From the NCBI GenBank assembly GCA_951213105.1, contig OX578139.1, positions 70,350,754 through 70,414,753 on the forward strand: DNA of 64,000 bases. The letters run 5' to 3'. Below the pieces are notes generated by a model that saw only the letters and a program-made list of their open reading frames with translations, was not told where the DNA came from and searched no databases. Shown here in pieces: positions 1-10,588 of the stretch. The stretch's first letter is position 1; each line of letters begins with the position of its first letter. The translations under genes were made by a program, and so were the position numbers. The stretch is from Amaurobius ferox. Its lineage: Eukaryota > Arthropoda > Arachnida > Araneae > Amaurobiidae.

Positions 1-193
1 TCCTTAGGGACATTTGAAAGACACTGTTTACAGTAAGAATCCTCAAACGTTGAAACAGCTTGAACAGTTAGTCTGTGAAGCATGTGCATCCATTTTAGTA
101 GAGACATTGCAGAAGATGGCTTGAAACTTCACCCATCGCTTGCGTCATGCTACTGCTACACACGGTGGCCATATCGAATCCATTTTAACGTGA
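1..193 (+). pseudogene. mariner-like transposase, C-terminal fragment (broken)
   Basis: Read from base 8 the sequence gives GHLKDTVYSKNPQTL, then a helix rich in acidic residues and a final HGGHIESIL before a stop at 191-193. This matches the C-terminal end of mariner-like transposases, where a GxLKxxVY block follows the last catalytic aspartate and the protein ends near an HIExIL motif. An in-frame TGA at 122-124, and a frame break where the FLWG block should precede GHLKD, show that the copy is dead. The catalytic residues lie upstream of the window. Assignment to the mariner group is from recalled family patterns, not a search. Confidence 0.72.
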
Positions 194-412
194 TTTGACC
201 CCTGTTTACGAAAAACAATTTCACCCACTATTTAAAGGACATGGCACTGAGACTGCAGCGCTGTTAACCAATCTTGTAACTAATTTTGCAAACAGGTGTA
301 TTTAAAATTCCAGACCAGTCTATCCAAGATACCAATTGTTTCATCCTTCTGTCTATCACTGTTTCGCAGTCATGTCATTTCAAAGTTAGGGAGTCTTTTC
401 TGAAAAACCCTG
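1..412 (+). mobile_element. 3' end of a mariner-like transposon, cut by the window edge
   Basis: The piece holds the C-terminal end of a mariner-type transposase followed by about 220 bases of non-coding tail. It ends in GAAAAACCCTG next to a TA dinucleotide at 413-414, as expected for the right end of a Tc1/mariner element whose inverted repeat starts CAGGGTTTTTC. The left end lies outside the window. A short TATG-rich stretch and a truncated family B repeat follow. Confidence 0.7.
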
Positions 413-459
413 TATGTATGTATGTTATTGTTAGGCAGGTATGTATGTATTGTTATGTA

Positions 460-913
460 GAGGCAGGTTATTTTTTTTCGAAGCATACCAAAATCTAATC
501 AGCACCAGGGTGACCCACAAATGACTCATCTGCCGAATTTTGTGAAATTCGGTCCATTAGTTTTTCAGTTAGAGTGGATAAAATCTTTTGCGGGCCATTT
601 CGCAAAAATAGGCGGGTTCTTTTATCCCGAATCGTACTCAAAACTAATCAGCACCAGACTCGCCCACAAGTGATTTACATACCAAATTTTGTGAAATTCG
701 GTTCATCAGTTTTTTAGTTTGAGTGGATACAATATCTGCACAGACCGACCGACACACAAACAGACAGACACACACACAGACGTCACGATAAAAATGGTTT
801 TGTCGTATTCTTGAGCTCTCGAAACGTGTAGATTAGTCGAAAACTCGAGTTGCGATTTTCGACATGATTCCAATACTTTCCCTATACATTACCATGTATT
901 GCAGGGAAAGTAA
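460..913 (+). mobile_element. Family B element, 5'-truncated (B1)
   Basis: Matches the 3' half of the complete family B copy at 14455-15232: a GGCAGGTTATTTTTTT block, the repeated block around AATCAGCACCAG, a short CAGA/CACA tract at 745-780, and the terminal hairpin ending GGGAAAGTAA at 913. The first ~300 bases of the family are missing. The next element follows with no spacer. Confidence 0.75.
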
Positions 914-1516
914 AAAACTAAAACATCTCGAGAACGGCTAGATCTAATGAAATGGAGTTGGTCTTTTACTTTTCTTCGTTAAAAATTACGTATAAAACGA
1001 GCATTTAATGGATATATTTGAACATACGTAGTATTTTATTTTAGATTTTGACGAATTTTGCTGGCCATTTTGCAAAAAAAGGCAGGTTATTTTTTTCCGA
1101 ATCGTACCAAAATCTAATCATCACCAGGGTGACCCACAAGCGACTTATCTTCTGAATTTTGTGAAATTCAGTCCATTAGTTTTTCAGTTAGAGTGCATAC
1201 AGGCTTTTGTGGGCCATTTCTCAAAAAAAGGCGGGTTTTTTTTTATCCCGAATCGTACCCAAAACTAATCAGTACCAGATTCGCCCACAAGTGATTTACC
1301 TACCAAATGTTATGAAATTCGGTCAATTAGTTTTTTAGTTAGAGTGGATACAATATCTGCACAGACAGACGGATACACAGACAGACACACACACTGACGT
1401 CACGCTAAAAATGGTTTTTTCGTATTCTAGTGGTCTCCGTCGAAAAATCGAACTGCAATTTTCGGCATGTTTCCAATACTTTCGCTATACATTACCATGT
1501 ATTGCAGGGAAAGTAA
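914..1516 (+). mobile_element. Family B element, 5'-truncated (B2), tandem with B1
   Basis: Begins at the family-internal block ATCTCGAGAACGGCTAG and runs to a hairpin ending GGGAAAGTAA. It holds two diverged copies of the AATCAGCACCAG block and a CAGACACACACACTGACG tract. It lies head-to-tail directly after B1, so B1's 3' end abuts an internal point of B2. Confidence 0.75.
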
Positions 1517-2004
1517 ATAATTAAAAATGCATGTTTAAGAATTTTACTTTGATGTATGATTCCCTGTACTGCGGACTTGCTCCATTATGCATCACTGACA
1601 GAAAGAAATAAATATCCATATAGAATTTCATTACATTTTCTTATCTATAAGGCTTAGCAAACTATCCTTTATTTTAAACAACAATGTAGTTACACAACTC
1701 CGGCCATGTAAAGTATTCCCTTGAATTACCTAACACAATTTTCACTTATTTAGCTGTAGGAACAAGCCTATTTAGTGCAAAAAAACTGAAAAAATACCAA
1801 ACAACAAATTAAATGTGCTTAAAAATGAAAGAGTTCACATTCGTAGAAATATCTTAAATCGCCCAATTTTAGAGACTGAGCAACATAAAATTCTTTTATT
1901 CCATGAGTGCTATAGTCCCCCATGTTTTTGCCTGTCCCTTCTGTATTATCTAAATGCAACAGAGAAAAAAAATATTTTTAAACATAAAATAAGAGTTCAG
2001 CGTT
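1517..2004. other. Unassigned DNA with a repeat fragment at 1545-1620
   Basis: No coding signature. Bases 1545-1620 resemble 38401-38500 (shared blocks include GACTTGCTCC and a CACTGACAGAAA-like stretch), so this is part of the long unclassified repeat also seen near 38 kb. The rest is AT-rich and unrecognised. Confidence 0.4.
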
Positions 2005-2290
2005 TCCATTACATTAGAAGCTAGAATCCGTGCATATGCCATGGAAAGAATGCCATTATATTTCGTGCGATTTACATGCAGCGCCAGTTATGTTGAGAGC
2101 GCTTTTATTTTATCCTCTAATAGATAAAATAAAATAAAATCCAAATAATGATGTTCAGATTTGTTGTTGTCGTTTTATAAAAAAAGTGTTTACTGTACAT
2201 AATGACTGCTTTTAAGATCAAAATATTTTGCGCTGATGCGTTTGGCGCGAGTCACGAATTTAAATGACTAGTGCGTTTCTAAACATTCGA
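2005..2290 (+). repeat. Fragment X of a long unclassified interspersed repeat
   Basis: Aligns by eye with 8160-8460. Shared landmarks in order are ACATTAGAAGCTA, GCCATTATATTTCG, GTTGAGAGC/GTCGAGAGC, GATCAAAATATTTTG and GAATTTAAATGACT. No coding potential is visible. Confidence 0.6.
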
Positions 2291-2560
2291 GAGACATAGT
2301 TTTACTGGGAAAACAAAGTATGATGAGTATGATGCAAATGTGACGTTGCAGTGAAATGAACACGACGTGATATTTGCGAGAAACGGAACTCAATTTAACA
2401 ATGCAGTGCTGGGCTTAAAAACTGTCCAATAGAACAGCTGATAATAACATATGTTCAGCTGCGTTTTAATGCAAAAAATACTTTGAAACGTCGCATTATA
2501 AGTAAAGTGTAACAGTTTTCTAGATAAAGACACATATATTAGCAAAGTTATTTTTAAAAA

Positions 2561-3616
2561 TCTGATGTTAGCAAGCAGCACATGACTTTCCTTATATAAT
2601 GCAATGAATTTAATACTTTTGCAGTTAAAAAAATGTTATTCTTGTAGTAGATACTTATATTCTTTCCAAGATATTGAATTTTCTTCAATTATTCGTATTT
2701 TCATTGATTTAGCGTCATTTTTATTAATTTGGCGAGATTTTCGTTAATTTGGCAGCATTTAAAAATGTCGCCAAGTTGGCGTCATTCCGCTAATTTCGTC
2801 GCCAAAATCTCGCCAAGCGTTATGGAAGGAGAAATAAGTTATTCATACAGCGGATAAATGACTATTGGCGTTCAAATACAAAAGTATTATTCAAAGTATC
2901 TTTTCTCGTGAATGGAGCGAGTTAGATCCACGTGAATGATGTCACCCAATTTATCGCATGATATTACATATGAAAAGTGAATATGTTTCTTAACAGTTAA
3001 CATTTTTTTTTTAATTTATGGGATTTTTTGATATATTTCTTTGAAAAATGGTTAATATCTCGAGAACGGTTCATGCTAGCTTTCTAAAGTTTATGCCAAT
3101 CGTTTTTTAACGAAACATTACATAAGAAATGTCTATTTACGTAACTTTATTAAAGGTTCTGATTTTTTGATGATTTTTTAAAAATTTCACTTGAAAATTT
3201 AGGGGGGTGCTGAACATTTGATTGTGTTTTAAAACAATAAGCTTCCAGTATTCACGGATTGTGATTTCTGTACCAAATTTCATTTGTTCGTGAGATATCG
3301 TCTTCACAGACTCACTGACACACACACAAACATGAACACACACACGCACACACACACAGTGGGAGTTAGCTTCCGCTAACTTTCCTTCCCGGTCGTCCAA
3401 ATGGTTACTCAAGTCCTCTGGATGAGTCGGACGATCTGGGGTTTCCACGCACACACACACACATATACTTTCATACACAGACACAGACATCACTTCAAAA
3501 ATGTTTGATTCGTAATCAGGGATGCTTGAAACGTGCTCTCCCGTCGAAAACTCGTATTCGAATTTTCGACCCCGTCACAGTACTTTCCTTATCCATTATG
3601 TATATAAGGAAAGTAA
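2561..3616 (+). mobile_element. Family A element (A1), microsatellite interrupted by a SINE tail
   Basis: Starts TCTGATGTTAGC (its 5' hairpin is decayed) and ends in the hairpin ACTTTCCTTAT ... ATAAGGAAAGTAA. Between these it has the family's order of blocks: TTGGCGAGATTTTCGTTAA and its inverted counterpart, ATATCTCGAGAACGG, AATTTAGGGGGG, CGGATTGTGATTT and a (CA)n tract. In this copy the tract is split by ~90 bases of SINE-derived sequence. No open reading frame of note; non-autonomous. Confidence 0.85.
3357..3450 (+). repeat. SINE 3'-end fragment inside the (CA)n tract of A1
   Basis: Resembles bases ~14250-14330 of the complete SINE: CCGGTCGTCCAAA, GGTTACT, then GAGTCGGACGATCTGGG. It has (CA)n on both sides, so it was captured within the microsatellite. 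The tRNA-like head is absent. Confidence 0.6.
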
Positions 3617-3942
3617 AAATACAAATAAAAGTATCTTCAAATTAGATTTTAAACAATGGAGGCTCAGCTTCTGAGCCTCAATGGACGGTACGCCACTGGT
3701 TCAACATAGGATTTTTTATACAGAGGGAACAATTTGAATATCATGGTAAAACTGTGCAATTTAGTGCTTTATTATAATGCGATCTGGCTGAAAATTATTA
3801 TGCGCTATGTTGTTTTCCATTAAAATAAAAGTACCGGATTTCATGGAAATAATTCGATTATTTAACTTTTCGAGAGATATAGATATATCTACGTAAAAGT
3901 ACAATTTCTAATATATCAAGCACTCAATCCATTTGAAAGAAA

Positions 3943-4192
3943 TTTTAAGCCGGTTGTGTGGTCAGACTGATTTTGTCTGGCCCCTAAAGAGGCTTGCAAA
4001 ATTGTTGCACATAGGAAGTTTTCGTGTCGTAATTTCTGACATCGAATATACCATGCTAATTCGAATGTTTTAAGCCGGTTGTGTGGTCAGACTGATTTTG
4101 TCTGGCGCCAAAAGAGGCTTGCAAAATTGTTGCACATAGGAAGTTTCCATGTTGTAATTGCTGGCATCGAATATACCATGCTAATTTCGAAT
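3943..4192. repeat. Tandem duplication, unit 125 bp
   Basis: Two adjacent copies, 3943-4067 and 4068-4192, share nearly every base, including GGTTGTGTGGTCAGACTGAT and CATCGAATATACCATGCTAA. Differences are a few substitutions. The second copy runs straight into the 23 bp minisatellite. Confidence 0.85.
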
Positions 4193-4435
4193 GTGTAATA
4201 ATGCTGATAAATGCAAATGTATAATAATAATAAATGCGGATGTGTAATAATAATAAATGCGACTGTGTAATAATAATAAATACGAAAAATAAGAATGTGT
4301 AATAATAGTTCCAATGTGTGAAAATAATAAATGCGCATGTGTTATAAGAATAAATGCTAATGTGAAATAAGAATACATGCGAATGTGTAATAATAATGTG
4401 ATTGTGTAATAATATAAATGGAAATGTGTTCATGG
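4186..4435. repeat. Minisatellite, ~23 bp unit (AATGTGTAATAATAATAAAT)
   Basis: About ten imperfect copies of a unit of the form AATGTG-TAATAATAATAAATGCG. Open frames on the minus strand here are by-products of the repeat, not genes. A similar pyrimidine-strand motif forms the array at 49255-49935. Confidence 0.85.
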
Positions 4436-4439
4436 GTAC

Positions 4440-5020
4440 GTAATTCTAATTTTGTGAACGACTCATGATAACTCCTGTATATCTCCCCTGCCCCTATTCT
4501 TTTCTGGACAAAAGTATTAACGAAACATTCATTTATTATTTAATAATATTAAATTTAATGAATTCAAATTTCATGATTTATTCCATTTTAGGTTAAATTA
4601 AACATACAAACTGCAACGTGATTATTTATGTAACAATTTTCAACACAAAAGTTTTATAATTTTTTTTCAGTTTTCGAAGAATTAGGAATATATTTTCTGA
4701 CGATATACAATTAATTCCAAACTTAACATATCAAACGTGGAAATTATAAAGCTTCCCAGTAATATTTTTACTTGCATGTGAGATCTTTAACACAGTTTAT
4801 ATTAATTTACTTAATCACTATAAGATATACATTACTCTTATTTTCTAAATTGCAACTGTGAAAACCCTTTTTAATAAGAAAATGCCAAATGTGGAAGGAC
4901 GCATTGTGCAAAAATATCAAAAAGTATTTATATTTGAAAACGAGTGCATAAGCTTGGTAGAACGGGGAATCTAAAACTCTTAAAAAATTATGTTGCAACT
5001 TTATTTTTATAAGTTTATTT
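4440..5020. other. Unassigned AT-rich DNA
   Basis: No coding, RNA or repeat signature was recognised. Confidence 0.5.
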
Positions 5021-5025
5021 TATTT

Positions 5026-5802
5026 AGTACCCGCCGTTGCCAGAGATTTAGGATGAGCCATGTGTTCACCCACGTGACAGTTTATTTTGTTTCATTTTTG
5101 TTATAAACGAGCGTATTGTTAAAACATTCTTTGGGTTTCGGGAATTCACTGTGAGTTCCGGTGCAGTTTTTATCAGAAGTTTGTATTTTAAAACGCGAGC
5201 AGCGCTGGACCGTTTTAGAAAATGTACACGCATCGTCAGAGATTTAAGATGCAAACCTTTGATTACAATCACACCGGAATTCACAGCGAATTCTTAGAAA
5301 CCAAAGAAAGCTTTAACAATGCACCTGCTTATAATAACAACAACAACAACCCACTGCGCTGACGGTGTTAAGAAAAAAACTCTGCGGTGATATACCGGCT
5401 GCATCATATTTCCTCAATAAAGTATATATATTTTAAGAAGTCACGAAAATTCGACTATTAATCATATGAATTCCGTTCAAAATTTGTTTGAAAGAGAATT
5501 TTTCGATCTTTCTGATGGCATTAAGATGGAAACTCTGAGATAACATTTTCGGTCGCTAAGGAGCTCATTTCTGTGGAAATCGTGCTAAAACATAAAATAA
5601 CTAAAAAACGAATTTGAATTTAATAAAAAAAATAATTCCGAGGTGCACCTTCCCGAGTTCTGAAATGCCTGTGTACCAAATTTCATGGTCGTGGGTCTCC
5701 TCTTAGATTTTCCACTACAGACGACACAGACGAGCAAATACACAAACAAACAAACACACAAATGAACAAACAAACACATATCTTCCTTTATTTTTATAGA
5801 TG
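5026..5802 (+). mobile_element. Unclassified non-autonomous element (family G), first copy
   Basis: Begins TTAGTACCCGCCGTTG and ends CTTTATTTTTATAGAT. Just before the end it carries ACCAAATTTCATGGTCGTGG followed by a CAGA/CAAACAAACA tract. The same layout (TAG-ACCCG head, ACAAA tract, TATAGAT tail) is seen at 17658-18950. Superfamily not determined. Confidence 0.5.
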
Positions 5803-5829
5803 CATGGTGTCGAAAATAGTCAATTCACT

Positions 5830-6640
5830 CTATTAGGTTTTATTCTGTGATCTATACTATAAATACGCAAAGTTTTAAATTATAAGGCTATCAAAATGCA
5901 TGGGGGGAGGGGGGCTTTTGTAGGATCTGGAAAGATTTTTAGATCCTCCAGATTTTGCACCATCTCATGTAAAATGGAAATTTCGGCTCCGTTAGATTCT
6001 GGCCCGTGGTTTATACTATATGTATGCAAATATTCATCCTCCTTGATCACCAGAGTCTTTTGGGTGACGTGAAATTATTCTTATGCATACCAAAATCCCT
6101 CCCTCCCCAGGGTAATTGAAAATCCGGCTATGTTAGATTCTGTCTCGTGGTCGATACTATATTTATGCAAAGATTCAGCCTAAATTACTGAATGAGAATT
6201 TTGAATGAATTTTAGTAAAAATATATCCTTTTCTCTACCCGGGGGGAAGGATCCCTTTAAAAACTGGATCCGTTACTTTTTTGTCCGTAGTCGATCGTAT
6301 GAGTATAGACATATTCAGTTCTATGGCCACTGGGGGACTTCTGGAGGGTGAGGGTCTGAAATTACAAAAACAAGGTTAGGCAGTTATAACATAAAATAGT
6401 ATTTAAACCTGTCAAAAACATGGAAGCTAACACTTTAAAAATTAATCTGCAGGTATTTTTAGTAAGTTTTATTTTGTTTAACAATGGTGCTTAGGATCGA
6501 AAATAGTTGTCTCAATTGGAAATTGGCCCAGGAGACATTACCGCCCCCCCCTCCCTATTTTGTCCACTCTAGGAGGAAAATCGAAATGGTTCTCCATTAG
6601 AATCGATCTACTGGTTAATATTATAAATGTGTAACGATTT
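5830..6640. repeat. Degenerate tandem repeat, ~140-160 bp unit
   Basis: A block of the type GTTAGATTCTG-x-CGTGGT-x-ATACTAT recurs near 5832, 5991, 6132, 6271 and 6594, each followed by an ATGCAAA-type motif. Another copy lies near 7676. The units are strongly diverged. G-rich and C-rich runs (5905, 6544) lie between them. Confidence 0.55.
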
Positions 6641-6681
6641 AGCCTTCTATGTCGACAGAGATCTTTGTAAAGAACCTTGCT

Positions 6682-6752
6682 GCCCTAACCAGGAATCAAA
6701 TCCTGGATCTCCGAACTGGCCAGCCGACGCTCTACCGTTGAGCTACTGGGAC
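6682..6752 (-). repeat. tRNA-like segment of the tandem unit (copy 1)
   Basis: On the minus strand it starts GTCCCAGTAGCTCAACGG (an A-box-like block) and ends with CCTGGTTAGGGC. The 5' and 3' ends can pair as an acceptor stem and the D-arm GCTC/GAGC is intact. The anticodon arm is not a clean five-pair stem, so I call it tRNA-derived rather than a functional tRNA gene. Confidence 0.6.
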
Positions 6753-7053
6753 GAAATTGCAAGTTCTTATTGTTGAAGTGGACTCTGCATTTTCCCCGCT
6801 CTAATGACAGATTGGCGGGCAACTGGCAATCTAACTCACCCCCTCCTGCTATTTTTACCTTAGATTTGCCTCCTGCTACTACTATTTTTTCCCAGGTTAG
6901 TACCCTGCGTGGTCGTTGTCTTCTCAATTTGAAATCGGTGATCAATCTTCCAGAATCCACTGAATCCGTACTAGGGTCACTTTCAGACCTCCGACATCTT
7001 TGCACTAACTAACAGGGTTGATTTGTTCGGGCGCTGTTGTAAAGAATCTTGCT

Positions 7054-7124
7054 GTCCCAACCGGGAATCGAACCCTGGATCTCCGAACTGGCCAACTGAT
7101 GCTCTACCGTTGAGCTACTGGAAC
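7054..7124 (-). repeat. tRNA-like segment of the tandem unit (copy 2, best preserved)
   Basis: The minus strand reads GTTCCAGTAGCTCAACGG, then GAGC, a poorly paired anticodon arm around TTGGCCAG, and CAGGGTTCGATTCCCGG, a near-perfect B box. It ends TTGGGAC. The acceptor stem pairs and the T-arm is intact apart from an A:G mismatch. Confidence 0.6.
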
Positions 7125-7449
7125 GAAATTGCAAATTCTTATTGAAGTGAACTCTGAATTCTCCACGCTCTAATGACAGATTGGCGGGCTACTGACAATC
7201 TAACTCACCACCTCCTGCTATTTTTACCTTAGATTAGCCTCCTGCTATTTTTATCTTAGATTAGCCTCCTGCTACTTCTATTTTTACCCAGGTTAGTATC
7301 CTACGTGGTCGCTATCCTCTCAATTTGAAATCGGTTCTCAATCTTCCAGAATCCACTGAATCCGTACTAGGGTCACTTTCAGACCTCCGACATCTTTGCA
7401 CTAACTAACAGGGTTGATTTGTTCGGGCGCCTTTGTAAAGAATCTTGCA

Positions 7450-7520
7450 GTCCCAATCAGGAATCTATCCTTAGATCTTCGAACTGACCAGTCGACTCAT
7501 TACCGTTGAGTTACTGGGAC
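7450..7520 (-). repeat. tRNA-like segment of the tandem unit (copy 3, decayed)
   Basis: The minus strand starts GTCCCAGTAACTCAACGG and ends GATTGGGAC, with a damaged T-arm (no TTCGA core). The acceptor stem is still complementary. Confidence 0.5.
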
Positions 7521-8159
7521 GAAATTGCAAGCTCTTATTCTCGAAGGGAACTCTGCCAATTCTGTGAGGTCTGAAAAGACTACAAAAACACGTCAAGACA
7601 GAGACATGTCAAGAAACATGTCACAAAAGATTGCAAATCTTTGCCCCCGGGAGGTAAGTCGAGAATTTGACCCCGTTAGAGTCTGTACCGTAGTCGATAA
7701 TATAAGTATGCAAAGATTCAATCTTCTAGGCCACCGATATGCTTCTGATAGGTCTGGAAAGCCAAAAACGCTTTAAACACGTTAGGCAATTATATATAGT
7801 GATTAAATATAGTTCGGATCAAAAAGATTAGAATTTAATTCTAAATCTGTGTTACTTTCTCATCAGCATTTCCAAAGGGTTTTCGGTTGAACTGCTGCAG
7901 ATAGAAACCCTTTTTGTACTAACACGTTTACAAACACTCCAAATGTGATTTTAATGCTCCTAAAAATAAAAAAAGCGCATAATGAAAGAAATGGCTATAA
8001 ATCACTCCACTTTAAGAACCATTTAAACAACACGTGAATATTTTATTCAGAGCTACTACTTTAAACTTTTTTACCAATCTTTCAAGCAGTATCTTTGGAG
8101 GAAGAAATAAAACAGGAGAAATGTTTCTAAAGAGAATACAAGATTCTAGAATTTCTTGA

Positions 8160-9500
8160 AGCCTTTACATTAGAAGCTAAAATCTTACGTGTTGAATGTA
8201 CGTTGGAAACTGGGTTGCCATTATATTTCGCAAAATATAGATGCACAGCCTGCTACGTCGAGAGCATTATTCTGTAATAAACAGAAGAGTAGACAAAGCA
8301 AAAGAAAATATTCATAATGGTGTTCAAATTTGTTGGTGCAGTTTGTAAAAATGTTGTTTTCCGTAGGTAATGGATTTTAGGATCAAAATATTTTGTTTTG
8401 AAACTGATGGGTTTGGCACGAGCTATGAATTTAAATGACTGTTGCGTTAACTTTTTTTCGAAGGGCGGGTGGGAAGAACAGACCACTCACTGATTTTTAA
8501 CATTTTCTGACATAGGTGAAAAGTGTTTATGAATTTGGTCATTCTGTCTGTCCGCTCGCACGATAACTGCGGTAAAAATGGCTTTATCAAAATGACATTT
8601 TAGCATGTTGTTGAGACGGTCTGTCGGACATATGGGAATGAAAATGAATAATATCATCCAATTAGTTTCGGATTTAGTCCTGGGTGAAAACATGGAATGC
8701 ATTGAACCCTATGGGACCTAATTTTTCAAACATTTTTTAAGCGAAATTAAAATTCACAAATTGCTACGAAAATTTAAGGAAATATTCAAATTATCTCATA
8801 AAATGTGTGGAAAAAATGTTCAGCAAAATATGTTATGTAGTTTTGTAAATAAAAACTAAAATAATAATCTCACACATGATATACGAATAGATCACGTGAC
8901 TCATTGCAGAATAAAATATGGCATCCATTTTGTTTTGGCGTGTAAAAATCTTGATATTTAAGGATATTTTAAATTTATATTTAGGGTTGCATCCATCACA
9001 AAACCGCTTCATTTTTGCGTATTATCTGTGTATCTAAATTCCGTGCTTACGAAATACAACATTTTTTATTTTCTATGATCACTAAACTTTGATTATTTCT
9101 ACAACGAAGCCAAATTTCAACTTAAGCAGAATGTAAATAAATCAAGTGATTGCAAGATAAGTTGTATAAGAATTGCTGAATGTTTTTCACCTCAAAATTA
9201 TTTCGCTCTTGAGCCTGAAACATAAGTGATATGAATGAAATATTCATTGATTTTAGATAGAGAAGCAGACGCTTTATATTTCGATGAAGTTTTAAGTTTT
9301 CAAGTATAATAAATTGCTGCAGTACTGTGATAATTTACATGTATCATCTCTAAATGTATTACATTATAGAGATGTTTAAATAAAATTGCATTTATGTTGG
9401 AAAGTTTTCATAATCAATGCTTTCATAATCAATGCAATGATCTGGTTTCATTTTTCATGATGCATGATTGATCTTTCATGTATGCGTATGCATGTATGTA
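8160..9500 (+). repeat. Long unclassified interspersed repeat, copy L1 (segments X, C, D)
   Basis: Segment X (8160-8460) matches 2005-2290. Segment C (8500-8860) matches 37370-37720, including AAAAGTGTTTATGA, CCCTATGGGACCTAATTTTT and CAAACATTTTTTAAGC. Bases ~9000-9500 match 37900-38340 and, inverted, 58975-59600, including TTATATTTCGATGA and AGAGATGTTTA. No coding signature was found. Superfamily unknown. Confidence 0.65.
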
Positions 9501-9538
9501 TCATGTAAGCATTATTGACCTTTCGTGTTTCGTTCACT

Positions 9539-9630
9539 GGGTTCAGGTCTAAAATGGATGGCACTGTCCTGGCAGTCCAAGCGAATACCTTACACTTTCG
9601 AGTAGGTCGGACCGTCTGGGTCGGAATACA
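9539..9630 (+). repeat. SINE 3'-end fragment
   Basis: CACTGGGTTCAGGTCTAAAA through GTAGGTCGGACCGTCTGGG matches the last ~90 bases of the SINE at 14051-14336. The tRNA-like head is missing. Family A element A2 starts about 8 bases downstream. Confidence 0.65.
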
Positions 9631-9636
9631 AAAAAA

Positions 9637-10425
9637 TCTGATGTGGACAACACATGACTTTCCTTATATAACGTAATGAATTTTATACTTTTACAGTAAA
9701 AAAATAGATTTTTCTTATAGTAGATACTAATATTCTTTCCAAGATATTGAATTTTCGGCAATGAGTCGTCATTTTCATTGATTTAGCGTCATATTTATCC
9801 ATTTGGCGAGATTTTCGTTAATTTGGCAACATTTCAAAATAGTCGCCAAGTTGGCGACATTCCGCCAAATTCGTCGCCAAAATCTCGCCAAGCGTTATGC
9901 ACTAAGAAATAAGCTATTCTTACAGCAGATAAATGACTATTGGCGTTCAAATACAAAAGTAGTATTCAAAGTATCTTTTTTCATGAATGGAACGAGCTAG
10001 ATCCGCGAGAATGATGTCACTCAATTTATTGCATGGTATTACATATGAAAAGTGAACATGTTTCTCAATAGGAAATATTTTTTTTTATTTTATATGACTT
10101 TTTGATAATTTTTTTGAAAAATGTACAATATCTCGAGAACGGTTTATGTTAGCGTTCTAAAATTTATGTCAATCGTTTTCTAATAAAAAATTACATAAGA
10201 AATGTCTATTTGCGTAACTTTATTAGTGGTTTTGATTTTTTAACGATTTTTTCAAAATTTCATTCGAAAATTTAGGGGGGTTCTGAATATTCGATTGCGT
10301 ATGAAAACAATAGGCTTCCAGTGTTTACGGATTGTGATTTTTGTACCAAATTTGATTCAAATCGGTCCATTTGTTCGTCAGTTATCGTCTCCACAGACTC
10401 ATTGACACACACACACACACACATA

Positions 10426-10461
<36 letters not shown>

Positions 10462-10588
10462 TCACTTCAAAAATGTTTGATTCGTGATCAGGGATGCTTG
10501 AAACGTGCTCTCCCGTCGAAAACTCGATTTCGAATTTCCGACCCCGTCACAATACTTTCCTTATACATTATGTATATAAGGAAAGTAA
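9637..10588 (+). mobile_element. Family A element (A2)
   Basis: Full-length: 5' TCTGATGTGGACAACACATG (stem ATGTG/CACAT kept, loop GACAA), the TTGGCGAGATTTTCGTTAA hairpin region, ATATCTCGAGAACGG, a (CA)n tract at 10404-10458 and the terminal hairpin ending GGAAAGTAA. Confidence 0.88.

Larger units (their letters stand above)
6640..7570 (-). repeat. Tandem array of ~370-395 bp units, each holding a tRNA-like segment
   Basis: Three units contain a 71 nt tRNA-like block on the minus strand, separated by a spacer. The spacer carries CTCTAATGACAGATTGGCGG, CCTCCTGCTATTTTTACC, TTTGAAATCGG and AGGGTCACTTTCAGACCTCC. tRNA-like blocks end at 6752, 7124 and 7520, giving spacings of 372 and 396. The same unit recurs at 23798 and 41750-42561. 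Confidence 0.8.

Noticed and set aside
4056..4433. Three overlapping minus-strand frames rich in Tyr, Ile and His
   Set aside because: They translate the 23 bp minisatellite in three frames. The same applies to 49360-49599.
7054..7124. Functional tRNA gene
   Set aside because: The acceptor stem and B box are good, but the anticodon arm does not form a normal five-pair stem with a seven-base loop, and the block recurs as part of a tandem repeat.
9637..10588. Foldback or Tc1-like classification for family A
   Set aside because: The ends are not simple long terminal inverted repeats, TA duplications are absent, and the empty site at 53753 shows no duplication.
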